Shown here: positions 35,162 to 43,324 of the stretch, piece after piece
Numbering within the stretch: position 1 is the stretch's first letter
Layout: the number at the start of each line of letters is the position of its first letter
DNA from: CAZVKN01 sp964627035
GTDB lineage: Bacteria > Electryoneota > AABM5-125-24 > Hatepunaeales > Hatepunaeaceae
Direction of reading: 5' to 3'
NCBI GenBank assembly: GCA_964627035.1
Contig: CAZVKN010000005.1
Span: forward strand, 62,001-126,000
DNA length: 64,000 nucleotides
The notes under the pieces: model-generated
The model's input: the letters and a program-made list of their open reading frames with translations, nothing else
Databases searched by the model: none
What the model was told of the DNA's origin: nothing
Program-made: the position numbers and the translations under genes

Positions 35162-35212
35162 GTTTTGTTAACCGACTTATTTTATTCAGACTCGCTCGGT
35201 GCAATGATTTGA

Positions 35213-35403
35213 GTTCTGAGTTCAACCTTTAGGTTGCAAGGAAAACACGCTGAAGAGTTTGTTCTATAATACAAAATATCCGCTGTCAGGTCGCCGTACC
35301 TGACAGCCACCTTATTAATATTACATAAGTTGGGCTGTCAACCGCGGCGGGTTGACAGCGGAACATCTATTATCGGACAGATTCTGAAGCGTGTACTCTG
35401 AAC
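35213..35403. repeat. Family D repeat split by a family B element, copy 2
   Basis: The left part is 35213-35255 and the right part is 35390-35403. Taking out 35256-35383 and one copy of CTGAAG leaves a 57-bp element of the same length as the D copy at 23369-23425, in reverse orientation and aligning without gaps. The break lies in the CACGCTGAAGCGTG inner hairpin. Confidence 0.9.
35256..35383 (-). mobile_element. Family B 128-bp MITE-like element, copy 4, with 6-bp target duplication
   Basis: The element is flanked by CTGAAG at 35250-35255 and again at 35384-35389. Its ends, AGTTTGTTC... and ...ATTATCGGACAGATT, are imperfect inverted repeats. Inside are the two family hairpins, here with A:T pairs in CTGTCAACCGCGGCGGGTTG-ACAG. 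It carries no ORF, so it would need a transposase supplied from elsewhere. Length equals the 48309 copy (128 bp). Confidence 0.88.
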
Positions 35404-35418
35404 ATTCTGGACTTAACC

Positions 35419-35457
35419 AAAAAAGCCGCAGACCGGTGGGGAAACCAAATCTGCGAC
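35419..35457 (-). terminator. Rho-independent terminator of the 35479-37491 gene
   Basis: On the minus strand GTCGCAGATTTGG and CCGGTCTGCGGC pair (with some G:U pairs) around TTTCCCCA, and TTTTTT follows immediately. It lies 22 bp beyond the stop codon and closes the surface-protein cluster. Confidence 0.8.
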
Positions 35458-35478
35458 TCGTAATCAATGCCCTAAATA

Positions 35479-37491
35479 TCAATGCGCAAAAGGAAGGAAG
35501 AACCAGTTCAGCATTTTACTGAACATGTCGGTCACCTGCCCATCACTGTTATCCATGTAATAGAGCGGGAATGTGAACACCGCTACCCGATACGCAACCT
35601 TGATTGAACCTGTATTCGTAAACAGTAGATGCTCATACCTGATCGCACACGGTCTGAAATGTGATTGCGAGAACGGCTGGAACTCATAGTCAATCACAAT
35701 GTCATCATTCAAGCCCCACGGTTCGCCGTAAGGATAGCTGATGCGCGCAACCGCTGCGAAATTGTTCGCTCCTACCTTGACGTTATTCGTGAGGGTTTGT
35801 ACTTCACCCCATACGGTGTCACCAGGTGTGGTACGCGATGCATTCCATACCTGACTTATCCGAAGCACTCTGTTCCGCTGCAGCTCAATGAGACAATCCA
35901 CCGGTGTCGGCGGGTAGAATATTGTATCAACATTGGCTTTTACCTCAGCCAGCTCGTTCCACACATCGCCCGATGCGGTATCTGTATAGGAGTTAAAGTA
36001 ATATGCAGTTTCCACGCCTCTTCCGGATGCGATCACATCCACTCCCGGCAACAGCGGAAACAGACCCATACGATAGCCGTCACCCTGGGCAAATTTCTGA
36101 CGATACATATCCGCGGTCTTTGCGGTGTCAATTGTCAGATTAGGCAGGTTGGTCACCCCTGAAATTGCACCGGTGAGCTCTGCATCGCTGGTAATAATCC
36201 TGCGGAACGGTTCATTTGCGAATGTTGATTCCGTCAGATTGAGCGTCGTGTTGGATATCTGATTGGTCTGAGTTATCAAACCGAGCACCCATAATCTGCC
36301 GCCCACTTCCACGTAATCGGCAATCCTCTGCTCAAAAGACGGCTTTATAGCTTCTGTAAGCGTGGAGGACTCGTTCTCTGAGAACCATATCACAAGCCTG
36401 AATCTACCCAGATATGCTTTCGGCAGTGCTCCATTCTCAGGAGAGTAGAGGTTATACTCCACATCAGGATAGTTTGCAGTCAGCGACTGATAGAGATCAC
36501 CGATAGGAGTGCCCGGATTCAGATCCCACCAAAAACGTTGGTCTCCCGGGTTTTCATCTGACGTATTGAGAAGCAGAATTGACTGATGGAATGTCGGCTC
36601 ATACACGTCAAACGTAGCAGTAGCTGGACGTGAAGAGACCTCATAGCCGTCGTCTCTTGACCAGACCGTGAACACGTAATGTCCGGTTTCCAGACCGTAA
36701 AACAGTATCTCCTGTCTTGGTGTCCAGTCGGTAGCCACCCACTGCCAAACAGTGTCATGAGGAACCCGTTCCAGATAGTAACGGTATTCCAGCGGGATAG
36801 TGTACAAGTCGCGGTCGTCGGGATCGGCTGATTTCCAATTGAACCCAAGACCGGACCAGGTGCCGCCAGCTTGATCCAGACAATATAAAGTGTCAGCAAG
36901 AGCTGTATTTGTGCTGTCCGCATCCTGAGCCGGAATGTCGTGACTAAATCTTGTATCGGCATCCGTCCACCACTTGATCTCCGGCACCTCCGGCTGTTGA
37001 TTTGTCCGATAGAAGCGGTTGTAAATCACGCTGTCAGATTCAAGTCCCTTGTCATCTACGCACTTGAGGTAGAAGATGTGCTGAGTCACCTTTCCCGGTT
37101 CGGTCAGGAGGTAAACTGTGTCACTGGAGGCTTCTGTTGTGACCCAAGCCTCTTCAGGAATAAAATCTACATAATAATCAGGATCGAGCAGTGCCGTTGA
37201 GTCTGTAATATCCGCATAAGAAAATGACTCGATAAAACCGTCTGCATCCCGTCCTTTCCAATTTATCACCGGTGCAAATGAAAATGTGTCACCATCAGCA
37301 GGAACATTTGCAAATTCAACTATTGGAGCGATATTTTCATCCATTTCGCCTTGAATATCAGCAGGAAAGGTACCACAACCGCTGTTGATTGTGGAGAACG
37401 CAAAAAACAACAAGCCGATTATGATAGTCGCTGCGGTGATTCTACCGTCAGATAGAAACGCTTTAAGATTGGTTGTTCTGTTATCAGCCAT
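35479..37491 (-). CDS. Probable lipoprotein with FN3-like and GATase-like domains
   Basis: The 670-residue product has an N-terminal hydrophobic segment ending in FSTINSGC, a possible lipobox (Cys39), after a rather long charged leader. Two beta-rich FN3-like domains (about 50-300) are followed by a domain (about 305-520) with the pattern FHQSILLLNTSD...FRLVIWFSENES...IADYVEVGGRLWVLG. This resembles class-I glutamine-amidotransferase/ThuA-like folds used as surface modules, without a catalytic Cys. Similar domains occur twice in the giant protein at the right end. The start overlaps the upstream TPR lipoprotein gene by 8 bp. Confidence 0.65.
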   Translation of the reverse strand: MADNRTTNLKAFLSDGRITAATIIIGLLFFAFSTINSGCGTFPADIQGEMDENIAPIVEFANVPADGDTFSFAPVINWKGRDADGFIESFSYADITDSTALLDPDYYVDFIPEEAWVTTEASSDTVYLLTEPGKVTQHIFYLKCVDDKGLESDSVIYNRFYRTNQQPEVPEIKWWTDADTRFSHDIPAQDADSTNTALADTLYCLDQAGGTWSGLGFNWKSADPDDRDLYTIPLEYRYYLERVPHDTVWQWVATDWTPRQEILFYGLETGHYVFTVWSRDDGYEVSSRPATATFDVYEPTFHQSILLLNTSDENPGDQRFWWDLNPGTPIGDLYQSLTANYPDVEYNLYSPENGALPKAYLGRFRLVIWFSENESSTLTEAIKPSFEQRIADYVEVGGRLWVLGLITQTNQISNTTLNLTESTFANEPFRRIITSDAELTGAISGVTNLPNLTIDTAKTADMYRQKFAQGDGYRMGLFPLLPGVDVIASGRGVETAYYFNSYTDTASGDVWNELAEVKANVDTIFYPPTPVDCLIELQRNRVLRISQVWNASRTTPGDTVWGEVQTLTNNVKVGANNFAAVARISYPYGEPWGLNDDIVIDYEFQPFSQSHFRPCAIRYEHLLFTNTGSIKVAYRVAVFTFPLYYMDNSDGQVTDMFSKMLNWFFLPFAH

Positions 37492-38134
37492 GGAGTCGCC
37501 TCAGTCTTTCAATTTCGTTCAATAATTCCCTGCGTCCTGCCGGGGTTGAAATGTCTGTCTCAAATGCGGGATTCAATTCTCTGACAGCAGCATACGAAGA
37601 AGCGTAATTGTCATCACCGCCAAGATTGTAATACGCTGCGGCAATCATGATGTAAACATCGTCAGAATTCAGGCTCGGTTCATGGAGGAAACGCCAGCCG
37701 GGACGACGGTGTAATAGCGCTTCAGCCTTAACAACAGCCTCATCCCAATCACCTTGCTGGTAAACTACAAATGCCCAGCCGCCCAAGGCATCGTAACGGG
37801 CGGTGTCCTGCTGAAGAGCCGTATCAAAATAACCTGCGGCATCGTTGAGTCCGCCGATCAGCCTTGCAGAAGACCAGCCCGCTCCATTCCAGCCATCGCT
37901 CATTTGAGCGTCGTTATGGGTGACGGCTTGGAATTCAGCCAGTGCCCCGCTGTAGTCGCCCTCCTCAAATTTCTCCCATGCGAGATCAAGTATCTCGTCA
38001 TTAGTGAGGGCGGGACCTGTTGACGGGTCGTCATCACCGCAGCCGACAGTGGTTAGCGCAAGCCCGATTGCGAGTATGCAAATCCCCGCTATGCGGTAAA
38101 GCAGTTTTGCGGGGGTTGAAATCTTTGTTGTCAT
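37484..38134 (-). CDS. TPR lipoprotein
   Basis: A signal peptide with lipobox LTTVGC (Cys32) precedes an acidic linker and about four TPR units (about 47-190; for example AWEKFEEGDYSGALAEFQAV and AFVVYQQGDWDEAVVKAEAL). It would sit on the inner or outer membrane facing the periplasm and act as an assembly adaptor. GAGG lies 6 bases upstream of ATG. Only 3 bp separate it from the upstream beta-helix gene, and it overlaps the downstream gene, so all three are probably one transcript. Confidence 0.8.
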   Translation of the reverse strand: MTTKISTPAKLLYRIAGICILAIGLALTTVGCGDDDPSTGPALTNDEILDLAWEKFEEGDYSGALAEFQAVTHNDAQMSDGWNGAGWSSARLIGGLNDAAGYFDTALQQDTARYDALGGWAFVVYQQGDWDEAVVKAEALLHRRPGWRFLHEPSLNSDDVYIMIAAAYYNLGGDDNYASSYAAVRELNPAFETDISTPAGRRELLNEIERLRRLHG

Positions 38135-38137
38135 TCT

Positions 38138-41100
38138 TTACCTCACCAGCATTAGCTTAATGGATTGTTCTGCTTCGGCTGTTTCAAGCCGCATAAAATA
38201 GACTCCGCTCGGCATGACTGCTCCTGTGGAACTTCGGCCGTCCCAAATTGAGATATGACTGCCCGCTGTTTTATAGCCGACATTCAGGTCTGTCACCAAT
38301 CGTCCGGAAAGATCGAAGATGCTCAGGTTCACCTGACCGTCGCCCGTAAGATTATATTCTACGGAAACTGTTTGATTGAACGGATTCGGAAATGCCCGGG
38401 TCAAATCAGCTGATTCCGGTAAAGGTCTCTCTTGCACGGGAACACCTGATCCATCCCAGGCAACGGCAAATTCACCGAATTTCAGCGTCTTGCCGGATAC
38501 TTTCCCGTCATGGAACCCACCTTCCAATCGCTGCCATCCTGACTCACTCTTTCGATAGACTCCAAGTCTGTTCAGATCCTCTGATCCCAATGCAGCAGTC
38601 CCGATCTTAAAAGTGATCTCTGCTTCCTCGTTTAAGCGTGCGTTATTAGAGCTAAACGAGTGAAGCTGTGTTAAAAACAGCAGATCGTCGGTCGGTTTGA
38701 TCGGATCAGGAATAATCTGCCCAAGCAGGGGTGTCTGTCTATTGAGAGCGTCCTCCGGAACAGTCAGTATGCCGTCAGATAGCCTGATTGAATTGACACG
38801 ATTTGGGTTTATCAAGATCAGTTCAAACGTTCTGCCAACCTGAACAGTTTGACCGTTTACTTCTGATTCGGTTACAATGAAAATGGAGCCTTCCGCGTCG
38901 AATTCGTATGATCCGTGATAGTTCATCGGATCCAATTCGGTCAGATTGACGCTCGCTTCTCTCCCGTTCAACTCAGCACTGCACACCGGATTGTTCAGCG
39001 TATCAAAGGCAGTGACATAAACGTCGAGCCACTGCGGAAATGCCGGATTCTGAATTACCGTCAGGTTAACAACCGGCTTCTGCCAGCTCCCGCTCAGCGA
39101 ACCACCATAAGCTCCAATGTCGTTTCTGTCCGTGCCCTTTGCCGGCGGCAGCGACCAGTCGCGATGGTTGTCCTCCGGGTTGCCACGATCAATCAACGGC
39201 GAACCGTCAGAAAGGTAATATTCAAGAGCACCCGTACCTACAAACTGCGGGTTTTCATCGAGGTTCTCGGTTCCGATAAAACCATCCTGTATGTCACAAT
39301 ATGAAACGAGTGCATTTCCGTTATCGCCCAACACTATTGAAGTGTCGTTGTCCCAAATGATGTTATTCACTAAAGCAGGTATTGAGCGGATAGCACTATA
39401 AATGCCCTGACGACCGTTATCGGTAATCGTATTATTCACGATGTATGGCGATGAGTGCTGCAATACAGCGATTCCGTCACCTCCCTGCTGTGCAAGGTTG
39501 TCGTGAATCAGGTTGCTTTGGATATGCGCACCTGCCTGGAAACGGAGGTAGATGCCGCCGCCAACTGTCGCCCGATTATGGCGAATCTCACAGTTGGTGA
39601 TAACAGGAACGGAATTCAACACAAAAACACCACCGCCATAACGAGCTGAATTAGCAGAAATCAGGCAGCTTGCCAGATGCGCTCCGGAATTCTCAAGATA
39701 CACACCGCCGCCATCACCAACCTCCGGATCATTCGTACTTAGACCGTTGTCTGAAATTGTGCAGAACTCAACCAGCGGTGAAGCTTCGCGAATGCTTATC
39801 CCTTTAATCGAATTGTTGATGACGCAGTAAGACAACCGACTCACATCATCTCGGTTCAGCTCAATTCCCAGCCAGCGGGCATCGTCCGTTCCGGATTGAT
39901 CGCGCGGTATGAAATAGATGGAGTCGGTCTCGGTTCCGGCACAGCGAACCTCGCCATCAGCCTGAAACGATGCTCCCGGTTCAAACAGCACTCTAGCTCC
40001 CGCTTCGATCTTCAATCTATTATGCGCAGGCACATAGACCGAGTCGAGGATGATGTAGGCTGTGCTGTTGGCGCTCCAGCTCCATACACCGGAAACATGA
40101 CCGAACATATAGTTCCCCGGTTCCGCCATTCCTCGTCCGCTGAGTTCAATGTTATGATCTATCGGGTAGTTACTGCCGATGGTCATCACCGATTCAAAGT
40201 CCTGATTGGGATCAGGAGGATCGAAATATACCTTAATAAATCCGCTGTCAAGCTGAGCGATTGACTCCTGCGGCAGGTCTGCACTGAAAGCACCGACGGT
40301 GTCATTGAATGTGATCTGATCCACCGTCAGTGCGCTGTCACCGTAGTTGTACACCCAAACCGTGTCAACAGCTTGGTCACCGTTGAAATAGACGTATCCC
40401 AGAAACAGAGTGTCTGTTTCGATAGCCATCTTTGCGCCGACACCTCGCCCTTTCAGCGTAACCTGCATGGACAGATCATTCGTACGGATTGCTGCCGGTT
40501 CATCATACGGCTCAGGTCTCGATGGCGCAAAGCTGAACCTGACATGCCCTGAATCACCGGGGGTAACCGTTAAACTGCCAACTTCAGTAGTGTCATCGAA
40601 GAATCCGTAATCAAATTCTGAGTTAGCTTGAAATGCGACAGATGTAACCCGCAAATTCGTCTCGCCAAGATTATGAACATAAAGCGAACGGTGATGCACT
40701 TCGCCAATCTGGTTAGACCCAAACTCAAGATCGCGGGCGGTTATGGTGGTGTCCTCATAAAAAGATGCTCGCGGATCAATTCCGGTTCCGGTAAGCCCGA
40801 TCTCAGGTGAATGTGCATCGTCATTGCTGCGTATCTCTACCGTTTCATCATAGTCGCGCAGATCTGTCGGCTCGAAAAGAATTGAAAACTTCAGGTTTTC
40901 GCCCGGTTCAATCGGCGCTACCGCCCAGCGAGGCACCAGATCACCGTTGTCATTTTCCGTTGAGTCCGATGAGAATTTCGACGGGAGTGAGAAAACCAAA
41001 TCCTCTATGATCAATCTGTAATGCCCGTGATTTTCAATAGTAACATCCTGAGCCGACTGCTCGTTCACTCTCACATTACCAAAATCGAGAGGACGGTTCA

Positions 41101-42184
41101 GCTCATCTGACAGGCGATTAAAGATCACCGGTTTTGACAGTGCCGCTTCTTCCGTTCCTCCATAAGCACCCATATTGATCCGGTTGACCAATACATCAGG
41201 CTCCTGTCTGGGGTTCATCAACGGATCACCGGCATCAATGCACGGTGAATCGAGCCTCAGATGGTAATCAAAAGGTTCAGTATCAACATTGAGAAAACCG
41301 GGAACATCAATAATGTTGCCTGCACCGGCAAAAGGATCGTCTCCCCCTGCATTTATCAAACAGAACGAGACTGTTGCCCGTGAAGAGCGTGCTCGACCAA
41401 GATTTAGCGAATAGTCATCTGCCGGGTCAAGCCTTGTTTCAGGAAGCTCTTCATCTTCTTCGTTATAGACAAGGATGCAGTTTTTAATAACAGGTGCAGC
41501 CTGCGAACCGACGTAAATGCCTCCACCCCAACCACCTGCAAAGTTATGTGCGATAGTCTGATTGAGCAGATTCGGACTCGAATATGCCAGGAATATCCCG
41601 CCGCCAAACCTGTCGGTGTGATTTTGTGCAATTACGTTATTCTGAAAAGTGGATGTGGTAAACCAGCCGTAAACTCCGCCCCCTTCCCCATCAGCACGAT
41701 TATTTATAATTGTACAGCGACTTACAAGTGGAGAGCTGCCTTCGAGATACAAGCCTCCGCCACAGTTCAGGGGCCACTCGCCCCGTGCCCAGCCATGCTC
41801 GATAATGCAAAATGTAAACTGACAATCACGTGCAGCGTTGATCAGACGAATGCCCTTCCAACGAAGGTCATCATCGTCAGGTTGTTGTGCGGTAAAGATG
41901 ATAGGATCATCAAACGTGCCGACCGCCCGCAACTCGCCGTTCACCGTGAAGCTGTATGCACCGGTAAACTCGACTCTGACACCCGGCTCGATGGACAGCA
42001 CTGAATCAGATGACAGGACAATGTCACCGATCACTCTTACCGTGTCACTGTCCCATTGACCGCCTTCGACTGTCCCGCTGACTTCCATGCTTGTAGCGAA
42101 TGCAGTGAACGACGCAAAAAGCAAAGCCGAAACAGTGATTATTATACTGCGATACACTCTGTTTCCACAGTTGTTGAATTTCAT
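38138..42184 (-). CDS. Secreted double beta-helix protein with ASH-like domains and sorting domain
   Basis: This 1348-residue exported protein has, in order: a signal peptide, a right-handed parallel beta-helix (about 30-320), three ASH/choice-of-anchor-D-like Ig domains (about 355-700, marked by LDFGNVRVNEQSAQDV-type strands), a second beta-helix (about 720-1010), an Ig-like region, and the sorting domain AFPNPFNQTVSVEY...IFDLSGRLV...GVYFMRLET. Both helices open with the block LSIEPGVRVEF / LKIEAGARVLF seen in polymer-binding beta-helix proteins. ATG 42184 is used because it gives a normal signal peptide; the frame is open to 42235. No polysaccharide-lyase residues were identified, so an adhesive role is as likely as an enzymatic one. 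Confidence 0.8.
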   Translation of the reverse strand: MKFNNCGNRVYRSIIITVSALLFASFTAFATSMEVSGTVEGGQWDSDTVRVIGDIVLSSDSVLSIEPGVRVEFTGAYSFTVNGELRAVGTFDDPIIFTAQQPDDDDLRWKGIRLINAARDCQFTFCIIEHGWARGEWPLNCGGGLYLEGSSPLVSRCTIINNRADGEGGGVYGWFTTSTFQNNVIAQNHTDRFGGGIFLAYSSPNLLNQTIAHNFAGGWGGGIYVGSQAAPVIKNCILVYNEEDEELPETRLDPADDYSLNLGRARSSRATVSFCLINAGGDDPFAGAGNIIDVPGFLNVDTEPFDYHLRLDSPCIDAGDPLMNPRQEPDVLVNRINMGAYGGTEEAALSKPVIFNRLSDELNRPLDFGNVRVNEQSAQDVTIENHGHYRLIIEDLVFSLPSKFSSDSTENDNGDLVPRWAVAPIEPGENLKFSILFEPTDLRDYDETVEIRSNDDAHSPEIGLTGTGIDPRASFYEDTTITARDLEFGSNQIGEVHHRSLYVHNLGETNLRVTSVAFQANSEFDYGFFDDTTEVGSLTVTPGDSGHVRFSFAPSRPEPYDEPAAIRTNDLSMQVTLKGRGVGAKMAIETDTLFLGYVYFNGDQAVDTVWVYNYGDSALTVDQITFNDTVGAFSADLPQESIAQLDSGFIKVYFDPPDPNQDFESVMTIGSNYPIDHNIELSGRGMAEPGNYMFGHVSGVWSWSANSTAYIILDSVYVPAHNRLKIEAGARVLFEPGASFQADGEVRCAGTETDSIYFIPRDQSGTDDARWLGIELNRDDVSRLSYCVINNSIKGISIREASPLVEFCTISDNGLSTNDPEVGDGGGVYLENSGAHLASCLISANSARYGGGVFVLNSVPVITNCEIRHNRATVGGGIYLRFQAGAHIQSNLIHDNLAQQGGDGIAVLQHSSPYIVNNTITDNGRQGIYSAIRSIPALVNNIIWDNDTSIVLGDNGNALVSYCDIQDGFIGTENLDENPQFVGTGALEYYLSDGSPLIDRGNPEDNHRDWSLPPAKGTDRNDIGAYGGSLSGSWQKPVVNLTVIQNPAFPQWLDVYVTAFDTLNNPVCSAELNGREASVNLTELDPMNYHGSYEFDAEGSIFIVTESEVNGQTVQVGRTFELILINPNRVNSIRLSDGILTVPEDALNRQTPLLGQIIPDPIKPTDDLLFLTQLHSFSSNNARLNEEAEITFKIGTAALGSEDLNRLGVYRKSESGWQRLEGGFHDGKVSGKTLKFGEFAVAWDGSGVPVQERPLPESADLTRAFPNPFNQTVSVEYNLTGDGQVNLSIFDLSGRLVTDLNVGYKTAGSHISIWDGRSSTGAVMPSGVYFMRLETAEAEQSIKLMLVR

Positions 42185-42287
42185 ATAGTAACCTGTCATT
42201 ACTTTGTCCGGTGTCAAATTATGAACTCTGCCCAAAACCTGACCCTGACAGCAATTTATTATCTTCCGAAAGAACCTGTGCGATTAA

Positions 42288-43307
42288 TTAAAACCAGCCA
42301 CTCAATTTATAACCCACGGTGAACCTGTGGACGTTTCCAAGCGTTCCCAGTCCAGCCCAGGCATAGTCAATCGTTGCACCTGCCTGAGGTATATACAGAC
42401 CTATCCCCAGCGAGGCTCCGTCAATGCTGAGTGCTCCATCTTCGTCTATCACGGGGAATTCTACAAACGGGTCGTTATCCTGCCGGTTGCCGATATATTC
42501 ATCCCAACCGTCACGAGTCCAGCCGTTGAATCGCTTACCTATACGGACGCTGAGCATCCTCAAATAGGTGAACTCGAAGCCAAATTGGTAAACTTCGAGA
42601 TTGTCGTTCGGGTGAACAAATTCACCGGCAGCGGTCAGATTATACAGCTCATTCTCTATGACCACCATTGAAGCGCCGAACTTGAAGTTTATCGGCAGCG
42701 GGAATTCCGCATCCTCAAATTTCATGTCCGCACCGAAATTCTGAATTACCATTCCGATGTTGATCCGCTTCCATCCGGTAGCATAAAATGTTCCGACATC
42801 AGCCGACCAACCGACAGCACTCGCATCCGCCAACTGCTCATTGAGGTATTTGAAGTTCATGCCAACCGAAAACTTCTGGGTCAACTGCTGACAGTAACTG
42901 ACACCCGCTGAGATGTCACTTGCCGAGAAACTCCTTCCGGTGCCGTAAGGCATACCGGGTGTCGTTTCATTCATGTCGTCGGTGAAAAGCGAAGTCACCT
43001 GCAGACCCAACACTCCGCTTGTTGACGGGGTTGGAACTGCGCCACCGATAAAGATGAATTTTATATCAGCGGGATACTCTATCAATGTAAAGAGTGCTTC
43101 GGGCTGCTTTAACTGGATCAAACCGGCAGGATTGTAGTACAGAGCTGAAGCGTCATCAGCGAGTGCTGTGAACGCTTCCCCCATGCCGACAGCACGGGCT
43201 CCGACTCCCACCTTCAGGAAATTCAGCCCTGTCGTGCCGACCTTTGCCTGGCTGAATGCGACCAGCGGTAACAGTGCCAATAGTATTATGACCATTCTTT
43301 TATTCAT
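42288..43307 (-). CDS. PorV/PorQ-family outer-membrane protein
   Basis: This 339-residue beta-barrel matches the PorV/PorQ (UPF0164-like) family. After a signal peptide come GLNFLKVGVGARAVGMGEAF and DDASALYYNPAG, the family's two best-conserved blocks, then alternating amphipathic strands up to a terminal aromatic (SGWF). PorV carries type IX cargo from the translocon to the attachment complex in Bacteroidetes. Its position between genes whose products end in sorting domains supports such a role. ATG 43307 is preferred over 43313 because GGGAG then has a 7-base spacing. It follows the upstream gene by 17 bp. Confidence 0.88.
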   Translation of the reverse strand: MNKRMVIILLALLPLVAFSQAKVGTTGLNFLKVGVGARAVGMGEAFTALADDASALYYNPAGLIQLKQPEALFTLIEYPADIKFIFIGGAVPTPSTSGVLGLQVTSLFTDDMNETTPGMPYGTGRSFSASDISAGVSYCQQLTQKFSVGMNFKYLNEQLADASAVGWSADVGTFYATGWKRINIGMVIQNFGADMKFEDAEFPLPINFKFGASMVVIENELYNLTAAGEFVHPNDNLEVYQFGFEFTYLRMLSVRIGKRFNGWTRDGWDEYIGNRQDNDPFVEFPVIDEDGALSIDGASLGIGLYIPQAGATIDYAWAGLGTLGNVHRFTVGYKLSGWF

Positions 43308-43324
43308 TATCATGCTCCCTGCAG

